From contig NZ_CP006269.1 in the NCBI RefSeq assembly GCF_000737535.1, positions 124,001 to 188,000 on the forward strand: a stretch of 64,000 nt of DNA. Reading direction: 5' to 3'. Below the pieces are notes generated by a model. It saw only the letters and a list, made by a program, of their open reading frames with translations. It was not told the DNA's origin and did no database searches. The DNA comes from Synechococcus sp. KORDI-100 (GTDB taxonomy: Bacteria; Cyanobacteriota; Cyanobacteriia; PCC-6307; Cyanobiaceae). Of this stretch, positions 10,834 through 17,374 are shown one piece after another (position 1 is the first letter of the stretch; the number at the start of each line of letters is the position of its first letter). Made by a program: the position numbers and the translations under genes.

Positions 10834-11955
10834 GTGAACGATTCAGCCCGTTCCCCCTCACCGAGCCGGCCCATGCCGTGGTGGGAGAACGGATCGCTCA
10901 GTGCAGCTCTGCTGATCCTGCTGGTGATCGGCAGCAGCTTCGCGTCTGACAAGTGGATCCCCAATGCGCAGCTGAGCCTGCCGCTGCTGATCGCGACCTT
11001 GCTGGCCTTCCTCACAGCAGCCGTGGGGATCCCTCGGTTGAGGGCCTTGAAAATGGGTCAGGTGATCCGGGAGGAGGGACCACAAGGCCATCGAAACAAA
11101 GCCGGGACCCCAACGATGGGGGGACTGCTCATCGTCCCTGTTGGAACCATCATCGGCAGCCTCGTGAGTGTGAGCGGCAGCGCCGGACAGCAGCTGCTGG
11201 CGATTGCCACCGTGACCCTGGCTTACATGGTGATCGGCGGATTCGACGACTGGCAAAGTCTGACGAAACAGACGAACACCGGCCTGACTCCGCGCGGAAA
11301 GCTGCTGTTGCAAGCCCTGGCAGCCGTGCTCTTTCTGGCGGTGGCTGCCTGGCAGGGATGGATCAGTGATCAGGTCTCGCTGCCCTTCGGAATCAGCCTG
11401 TCGCTGGGATTAATGATCTGGCCCCTTGGCTTGTTCGTGTTCCTGGCCGAAAGCAACGCCACCAACCTCACCGACGGACTCGATGGTCTGGCCAGCGGCT
11501 GTGGTGCCCTCGTCTTCGCAGGCATGGCGATCCAACTGATGCTCCGTGGTCACTCCGGCGATCCGGCCATCGCCGGTTTCTGCATGGCCATGGCTGGGGC
11601 CTGGCTCGGTTTCCTCATGCACAACCGCAATCCGGCCCGTGCCTTCATGGGGGATACCGGTTCATTGGCCATGGGAGCAGCACTCAGTGCTGTCGCACTC
11701 CTCTCGGACAGCCTCTGGCCCCTGCTTTTGATGGGAGGGGTGTTCCTGGCGGAATCTCTTTCAGTGATTGTCCAGGTCTGGGTGTTCAAAGCCACCAAAG
11801 ACGTCGACGGACAAGGCCGGCGTGTCTTTCGAATGGCACCGTTGCATCACCACTTCGAATTGGGAGGCACCAGCGAGCGCACGGTGGTGCCATGCTTTTG
11901 GCTGGCCACGCTCGGCATGGTGATTCTTGGCCTTGTGCTTCGACCAATCGGCTGA
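10834..11955 (+). CDS. mraY: Phospho-N-acetylmuramoyl-pentapeptide-transferase
   Basis: MraY transfers phospho-MurNAc-pentapeptide to undecaprenyl phosphate, making lipid I at the cytoplasmic membrane. The 373-residue protein from a GTG start has about ten membrane segments. Its motifs are [32 protein letters not shown] with catalytic Asp residues, [11 protein letters not shown] and MAPLHHHFE. Length fits the cyanobacterial family. It is not in a dcw cluster; murB and murC are 43 kb away. Confidence 0.97.
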   Translation: MNDSARSPSPSRPMPWWENGSLSAALLILLVIGSSFASDKWIPNAQLSLPLLIATLLAFLTAAVGIPRLRALKMGQVIREEGPQGHRNKAGTPTMGGLLIVPVGTIIGSLVSVSGSAGQQLLAIATVTLAYMVIGGFDDWQSLTKQTNTGLTPRGKLLLQALAAVLFLAVAAWQGWISDQVSLPFGISLSLGLMIWPLGLFVFLAESNATNLTDGLDGLASGCGALVFAGMAIQLMLRGHSGDPAIAGFCMAMAGAWLGFLMHNRNPARAFMGDTGSLAMGAALSAVALLSDSLWPLLLMGGVFLAESLSVIVQVWVFKATKDVDGQGRRVFRMAPLHHHFELGGTSERTVVPCFWLATLGMVILGLVLRPIG

Positions 11956-11959
11956 CCTG

Positions 11960-12208
11960 ATGACGTACTTCACCTGGAGAGAACAGGGTCTCACCGGCGA
12001 CTGCGCCAGCCTTGAGGCCATGGCGGCACGCTTCGAGGAATCCGCCAGCCTGATGCGGCGGATGGCCGACGAAGGTTTTGTCCTGTCCCGAAAAGGAAGC
12101 GAACAACGCATCACGCATCCAGATGCTGCTGTTTTCAAAGCATGGGGATTTGTCAGTGAAGAATCCCCAGTGCGACAACTCACATTGATGCCCGACCTCG
12201 ACGATTAA
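11960..12208 (+). CDS. Conserved hypothetical protein, 82 aa
   Basis: From ATG at 11960, 4 bases after the mraY stop, an 82-residue soluble protein starts MTYFTWREQGLTGDCASLEA, carries a helical Arg/Met/Glu-rich middle and ends acidic (LTLMPDLDD). It resembles small cyanobacterial proteins of unknown function. The tight spacing suggests co-transcription with mraY. Confidence 0.65.
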   Translation: MTYFTWREQGLTGDCASLEAMAARFEESASLMRRMADEGFVLSRKGSEQRITHPDAAVFKAWGFVSEESPVRQLTLMPDLDD

Positions 12209-12370
12209 ATGGAGAAATTGCTCTCAACCACGGCCGATCTTCTATCGGCAGCTGCCTCCAACCCAGACCGAGTTCTGCGCTGGGGACTGATTTATTTCGG
12301 GATATCCTCAGTAGGTTTCATCGGGGTCTGGCTGATTGGTGAAATATGGAGCCAGAACAACAATAACTAA
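12209..12370 (+). CDS. Small single-span membrane protein, hypothetical (53 aa)
   Basis: ATG directly follows the TAA of the preceding gene with no gap. The 53-residue product starts MEKLLSTTADLLSAAASNP, has one membrane segment of about 21 residues (LIYFGISSVGFIGVWLIG) and ends in a polar Asn tail. It is too short for length-based gene finding, but the coupled start and the clean membrane helix support it. Base use is more AT-rich than in mraY, marking the edge of the AT-richer islet. Function unknown. Confidence 0.5.
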   Translation: MEKLLSTTADLLSAAASNPDRVLRWGLIYFGISSVGFIGVWLIGEIWSQNNNN

Positions 12371-12373
12371 AGG

Positions 12374-12934
12374 TTAAATCTGTCCATAATCCATGAGGAA
12401 GTGAGCAGCAACATGATTCGTGCTTGTGATCGTTGTTAAAAGTGTTACTCCTGGCACGTAATACGACATAGGGGTCGCCTCGGCCTCCCAGGAATCCACA
12501 AAGAAGTTCGTTGAGTGAAGGGTGTCCTGATAATCAGGCCAATCAGCAGAAGTTACCACTTCTATATAATATTTTTGATTCTTTTTCTTGGTATTTTTAA
12601 TTGTAACCGCATGGTTGTGCCATTCACCATTCTCCTGATAACTGGAGATCACTCCTCTGGCAGATCGTTGACGTCGTAGTGTTTATTGAAATTCTTAGCA
12701 AGTTTCTCCAGGTTCATGGACCCGAAAAACGATCGGATCGATCTGAAAAAGTGATGATGTCTGTGCTGTCTTCAGGGTCGAAAACAAAAGCCTTGGTATT
12801 ACCCTTCTTAATTTCACAGCAGCACCTGAAGCATCGAAACTAAATATCCAAGAATATTGTGTTGTGCTGTCTGGAATGTATGAGGTTGTTGTTTCTGTTG
12901 TGGTGGGATCCGATGAACCAGTCTACTCAGACAT
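12374..12934 (-). pseudogene. Remains of one broken gene in an AT-richer islet
   Basis: The longest intact piece is 92 codons (12374-12652), reading VISSYQENGEWHNHAV and ending HVAAHFLMDYGQI. Upstream on the same strand, protein-like pieces continue in other frames. MSE is followed by a TAG at 12923, then Thr-rich sequence and SYIPDSTTQYSWIFSFDAS. A frame change leads to TKAFVFDPEDSTDIITF. Another leads to MNLEKLAKNFNKHYDV, ending NDLPEE and TGA, which overlaps the GTG of the last piece as GTGA. Joined, they give about 185 residues, so one stop and about three frameshifts seem to have broken a gene. An alternative is two small overlapping genes (22 and 92 codons). No family recognised. Confidence 0.5.
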
Positions 12935-13080
12935 GATGGAATGAACGCCGTTCTTCAGTGATAACTCATCGGATTGATCACGGCAACATTCAAATGAATC
13001 GTTGTGGTGATCAGTGATCGATTGCCAACGGTCCTACCAGTGCTCTGATTGATTGGTGTGACCTGCAACCGAAGCCGGTC

Positions 13081-14247
13081 ATGAGCCTCTTTCCTCGCAC
13101 CGTGATGCTTCTGGGAAGTGGAGAACTGGGTAAGGAGGTTGTGATCGCAGCCCAACGACTTGGATGCAGGGTGATCGCCTGTGATCGCTATGGCGGTGCT
13201 CCAGCCATGCAAGTCGCTGATCAGGCGGAGGTCCTGCCCATGACCGATGCCCAGGCTCTTCTGGAGGTTGTACAGCGCCACCGTCCCGATGTGGTGATCC
13301 CTGAAATTGAGGCCCTCGCTGTCAATGCCCTCACGCAATTGGAAAAGGAGGGCATCACGATCATTCCCACCGCCAACGCCACGGCTGTGACGATGAACCG
13401 TGATCGAATCCGTGATCTGGCGGCAGGAGAGCTTGGGTTGCGGACGGCTCGCTTCGCCTACGCCAGCAGCGCTGAACAGCTCGCCCAGGCAGCAGGACCC
13501 CTGGGCTGGCCAGTGGTGGTGAAACCGGTGATGAGTTCGTCAGGCAAAGGTCAAAGCGTCGTCGAAGGCCCGGAGGGACTGGCACAAGCCTGGTCAAAGG
13601 CCATGGATGGTGCCCGCGGCATCTCCACACGCGTGATCGTGGAGGAATTTCTACGGTTCAATCTTGAAATCACGCTACTAACCGTGCGTCAGCACAGTGG
13701 TGAGACCCTGTTTTGCGCACCCATCGGCCACGAGCAGGAACGGGGCGATTACCAGAACAGTTGGCAACCAGCCGACCTGACTGCCCAGCAACTCCGGCAG
13801 GCTCAGACCATGGCCCGCACCGTGACGGACCATCTCGGTGGGGTTGGTCTGTTTGGGGTGGAATTTTTTCTCTGCGGTGAGGAGGTGATCTTTTCAGAAC
13901 TGTCGCCGCGTCCCCATGACACCGGCCTGGTGACGCTGATCAGCCAGAACCTGAGTGAATTCGAGCTGCATTTGCGGGCTGTTTTAAATCTGCCAATCCC
14001 ACAGCTGCGGACTGCAGAAGCTGCAGCCAGTCGGGTGATTCTTGCCGAAGAGACTCTGGAATGCGTGAACTACGAGGGCGTGGGTGATGCCCTTGCAGAA
14101 GCTGACACCCAGGTTCTGCTCTTCGGCAAGCCGACTGCCAGACCCGGCCGTCGCATGGGTGTGGCCCTTGCCCGCGCTGAATCGATGGCTGACGCCCGCT
14201 CAAAAGCGGACCGTGCAGCGGCATGCATCAAGGTGTGCGGGAACTGA
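13081..14247 (+). CDS. purT: Formate-dependent phosphoribosylglycinamide formyltransferase
   Basis: PurT makes formyl-GAR from GAR, formate and ATP, the third step of purine synthesis. The 388-residue ATP-grasp protein starts MSLFPRTVMLLGSGELGKEV. It has VVKPVMSSSGKGQSV (ATP-grasp loop), VIVEEFLRFNLEITLLTVR, FGVEFFLCGEEVIFSELSPRPHDTG and the C-terminal GKPTARPGRRMGVALA. The formate is probably provided by PurU. The preceding 146 bases (12935-13080) hold no gene I can support and presumably include its promoter. The end overlaps the sucrose-phosphate synthase gene by 20 bases, tail to tail. Confidence 0.97.
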   Translation: MSLFPRTVMLLGSGELGKEVVIAAQRLGCRVIACDRYGGAPAMQVADQAEVLPMTDAQALLEVVQRHRPDVVIPEIEALAVNALTQLEKEGITIIPTANATAVTMNRDRIRDLAAGELGLRTARFAYASSAEQLAQAAGPLGWPVVVKPVMSSSGKGQSVVEGPEGLAQAWSKAMDGARGISTRVIVEEFLRFNLEITLLTVRQHSGETLFCAPIGHEQERGDYQNSWQPADLTAQQLRQAQTMARTVTDHLGGVGLFGVEFFLCGEEVIFSELSPRPHDTGLVTLISQNLSEFELHLRAVLNLPIPQLRTAEAAASRVILAEETLECVNYEGVGDALAEADTQVLLFGKPTARPGRRMGVALARAESMADARSKADRAAACIKVCGN

Positions 14248-15658
14248 CGAGAGACCGCTGGTGCCTGGGCCGACCAACGGACGCCGGCAAAGCAGCAGTG
14301 TTGTGAGAAGAGTCACGATGTTGATGCTGCTGGAGAAGATCCAGATAGCGATCAACATGGGCATCCCAGCTGAAGTGACGGCTGACGGAGTTCAACCCGT
14401 TCTCACTCCATCGGGTCCAGCGGTCTGAATCAGACAAAGCCTGCTCAAGGGTTGTCTGAAGATCGACGGGATCGGTCACATCAACAAGACGGCCGTTGTT
14501 GCAACGGGAGTGAATATCGCGAGGCCCGCCATCATCCGTGGCCACCATTGGCAATCCGCAGGCCGCGGCCTCCAACAGAGTGAGTCCGAACGGTTCCGTC
14601 AGAGCCGGATTGACAAAAATGCCGCGGTGATGGGCTGCCCAGCGGTAAAGCGCTGGAACCTGATCACGCCGATGGCGTTTCGGGAACGCCACCGTTCCAT
14701 ACAGGTCGTAGCGGTCGACAAGCTTGAAAATCTGTTGAAACACCTTGCGCTGCTGCGCTTCCTGCCGCTCAGGATCATCACGACAGCCGAGGATGAGCAC
14801 CAGATTGTGATGCTCTCGAAGCTTCGTTGAACGTCCAAAGGCTTCAACAAGCGCGGGAATGTTCTTGCGGCGGACAGCTCTCGAAATCGCCAGCAGTGGA
14901 GGTTTTTCAGGATTTCTGAGGAACGGAGCTAACAACGTCTCGACGCCTGCACGCTCGTCAGCTGATCCACCGGCGTGAAAACGGGTCGCATCCACACCAG
15001 GAGGAACGATCTCGGCAGCACCTCGGTCGTAATGGCCATAGCAGGCATATTGATGATCAGCTTCCTGTCTCGTGCTGGTAATCACCAGATCAGCCTGGGC
15101 CAGAGCCAGCTCCTCAGCCTTGATGCGCGAGCTCATCGCGTAGGTCTGTTCGATCTGCTGCAGATCGAGCCCCGCTGCCAACAGTCGTCGTCGCTTCTCG
15201 CGTCCAAGGGAATGACCCGTGAAAACCAGCGGAATCCCAAGACGTCGACTGACCATCGCCCCGACGAAGCCGGCATCGGCGTAATGGGCATGCAACCAAT
15301 CGACCGCTTGACCCGGGCGGCGCAGATGCTGCACCAGGCGATCGGCCAGCTCCTCAAGATGCGGCCAGAGCAACTCCTTGCGGAGATAGCCCTCAGGGCC
15401 GCAGGCAAATCGCAGAATGCGTGCCCCCGGGACAATCAGCTCCTGGGAGCGGCCATAGTCCTCCGCAACGTTGGGATCCTGAACCAGACGCGTCGCAACA
15501 TCGATCTGATCAACCTCGGGCCGTTTGGCCAGGCTGCGCACCAGATCCATCACGTACAGCGTCTGACCCCCGGTATCAGCATCTCGACCTAGTTCCAGAT
15601 CCCTGGGCCGCAGAAGCCCATGCAGATTCAGGTGTAACAGCCGGATGCCCATACGCAT
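14228..15658 (-). CDS. sps: Sucrose-phosphate synthase, glycosyltransferase domain only
   Basis: GT4 glycosyltransferase that makes sucrose-6-phosphate from a nucleotide-glucose and fructose-6-phosphate, for the compatible solute sucrose. Residues near the start carry DADTGGQTLYVMDL; the middle has VFTGHSLGREKRR and IVPPGVDATRFH; the donor site NPALTEPFGLTLLEAAACGLP shows the EX7E motif. The product is about 476 residues. Many marine Synechococcus enzymes are about 710 residues, with a C-terminal sucrose-phosphatase-like domain; here the protein ends about 25 residues after SWDAHVDRYLDLL, in basic low-complexity sequence. ATG at 15652 is an alternative start. Confidence 0.85.
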   Translation of the reverse strand: MRMGIRLLHLNLHGLLRPRDLELGRDADTGGQTLYVMDLVRSLAKRPEVDQIDVATRLVQDPNVAEDYGRSQELIVPGARILRFACGPEGYLRKELLWPHLEELADRLVQHLRRPGQAVDWLHAHYADAGFVGAMVSRRLGIPLVFTGHSLGREKRRRLLAAGLDLQQIEQTYAMSSRIKAEELALAQADLVITSTRQEADHQYACYGHYDRGAAEIVPPGVDATRFHAGGSADERAGVETLLAPFLRNPEKPPLLAISRAVRRKNIPALVEAFGRSTKLREHHNLVLILGCRDDPERQEAQQRKVFQQIFKLVDRYDLYGTVAFPKRHRRDQVPALYRWAAHHRGIFVNPALTEPFGLTLLEAAACGLPMVATDDGGPRDIHSRCNNGRLVDVTDPVDLQTTLEQALSDSDRWTRWSENGLNSVSRHFSWDAHVDRYLDLLQQHQHRDSSHNTAALPASVGRPRHQRSLVSSRTP

Positions 15659-15674
15659 GACCTGCCAAACAACG

Positions 15675-15690
15675 GAAGGCAAAAGCCTTC
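15675..15690 (-). promoter_or_regulatory. Hairpin in the leader of sps
   Basis: GAAGGC and GCCTTC form a perfect 6-base stem with a 4-base loop, 16 bases before the sps start codon on the minus strand, in an AT-rich leader. It may influence translation or mRNA stability; no riboswitch class is recognised. The rest of 15691-15862 shows no supported gene. Confidence 0.3.
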
Positions 15691-15862
15691 AAAATTTTGT
15701 TTAGGGTCGAAAGCGGGCCTTAAATGTAAAAAAAATATTAGACATCTATGGAATCGAGGAATGAATTTCGCCAGAATCCTTGTTCAGACAACGAATCTGA
15801 AGGAAAGCCTCAAGCGACTAGTCGAACATTGGCGCGACCGAATTTGTAACTGATTTGAAATA

Positions 15863-17374
15863 TCAAAGCTGATCACTGATGTCAATTAAAGGCATCGTTT
15901 GAGTGCCCCAGCCGCCTGTGCTGTACCGCAATGAACCGAGTTGTCCAGAACCCTTGACATCCAACTGTTCATTAACCCAGGCCACAATCAACGGCCCCAC
16001 CGTGGCGGGTTGTTCCTCATCGCGGAAACTGCGCAGACCGAAGTGATCCGCGCCCTCCACCAGCACAAGACGATGGCCGTCCCGGACTGCACCGGACGTT
16101 CGCATCGGAGCGATCGCCTCAGGACCAGAAGGAACCACCCAGTCTCTGGTTCCGCTGACGAGCAGCACCTTGGCGCTGAGACGGGACGAACTACCGGGAT
16201 CGAACAGAAGCCGCAGCGGTGGACTGACCGCCACCACAGCTTTGACGCGGGAATCGGTGATTGCCGCCTGCCAGATTCCAGACAACCAGCTGCATTGCAG
16301 CACCCAGCTGATGTTCCGCTCGGTGTCTGAAAGATCACCGCAGCGGGACGACAACTTGCTCTCCACTGGAGCGCCACCAGCCAGCTGCAGACTGGTGGTG
16401 GCACCCCAGGAGTGGCCGATCACGGCCACCGATCGCGTCTCCAGTGAACGGTCTGACAGCAGCTCTCCAGACGCGACAGCATCAAGAAGTGCCGAGACAT
16501 CGCGAGGCCGCTGACGAAGTTCCTCCGGGCCCGGTGGTGGGCGATCGCCAGCCAGCATCGCCCGCTGCTGCGCGAAGTCACTGCCTGGATGGTCCGGCAT
16601 CAGGACGGTGTATCCCGCGGCCGCGAGTAACTCAGCCCAGCCTTCGAACGATTCCGGGTCATCCCAGAGTCCATGGGAAATGATGACGAGACGACCGTTA
16701 GCGGTACTTTTCGGTACGAGCGACAGCACCCTCAGCGCTTCGGTGCGATGCGGAACCGGCAGCGTCAGCTCCGATCGGATCCAGCCCTGACGAGGCTTGC
16801 TCTGAGCTGCCCTGCTTGTTGGGGCGGCAGGACCCGCCTTGGCCAGAGCCACACCCTCCTGCATGTTGGTCATCAGGCGATTCGCCATGGTCGCCAACTG
16901 GGAGAGATCAACGGAGGCCTCCTGCCCCGGCATCTCCCGCAGAAATCCCAGCACGTTGGCTTGTCCATTGCGCTCCGCACGAATCAGTGCGTCCGTGAGA
17001 GTCCTGCCATCGGCAGGAAGATCGACCCCCTCAAGCTTCACGAAAGAGGCTGCCGCAAGCAGAGCCTGCTCCAGGAGCGGCTGACCGGATGAGCCCTCAA
17101 GAAAGAGGCGGGTTTCCGCTGGCAGAGGCGCCAAAAAAATCGTTTCCAGCAGCGAGAGAAGCTGGCCTCCGCTGGCACTCTGCAGATCCTCAAGATCAGG
17201 GCTGGAGCGGATCAGCTGCGCGGCACTGTCCACCTCGCCGAGATTGATGGTGATGCTTGTTTCCAGAAACGGCATCGTCAGAACCAACCGCTCGAGCGCA
17301 ACAGCAGGTGCACCCAGCAACGTGAGAGAAAGGCTGCTGAACAGGGCAGCCCAGTAGGAACGGGAACGAACCAT
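15863..17374 (-). CDS. Alpha/beta hydrolase with N-terminal DUF1400 domain
   Basis: A 503-residue protein with a signal peptide (LFSSLSLTLLGAPAVA), a DUF1400 domain at about residues 25-160 and a hydrolase domain from about residue 200. Its features are VIISHGLWDDPESF (oxyanion region), PDHPGSDF, the nucleophile elbow VIGHSWGATTS and a late His in VEGADHFGLR. Probably an exported lipase- or esterase-like enzyme. The ATG overlaps the uvrA stop by one base (TGATG), so it is translationally coupled to uvrA, an odd partner. A second DUF1400 protein is at 24039. Confidence 0.85.
   Translation of the reverse strand: MVRSRSYWAALFSSLSLTLLGAPAVALERLVLTMPFLETSITINLGEVDSAAQLIRSSPDLEDLQSASGGQLLSLLETIFLAPLPAETRLFLEGSSGQPLLEQALLAAASFVKLEGVDLPADGRTLTDALIRAERNGQANVLGFLREMPGQEASVDLSQLATMANRLMTNMQEGVALAKAGPAAPTSRAAQSKPRQGWIRSELTLPVPHRTEALRVLSLVPKSTANGRLVIISHGLWDDPESFEGWAELLAAAGYTVLMPDHPGSDFAQQRAMLAGDRPPPGPEELRQRPRDVSALLDAVASGELLSDRSLETRSVAVIGHSWGATTSLQLAGGAPVESKLSSRCGDLSDTERNISWVLQCSWLSGIWQAAITDSRVKAVVAVSPPLRLLFDPGSSSRLSAKVLLVSGTRDWVVPSGPEAIAPMRTSGAVRDGHRLVLVEGADHFGLRSFRDEEQPATVGPLIVAWVNEQLDVKGSGQLGSLRYSTGGWGTQTMPLIDISDQL

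Noticed and set aside
15748-15849. A 33-codon plus-strand frame starting MESRNEFRQN in the sps-hydrolase interval
   Set aside because: No ribosome binding site, no recognisable feature, and a random composition.
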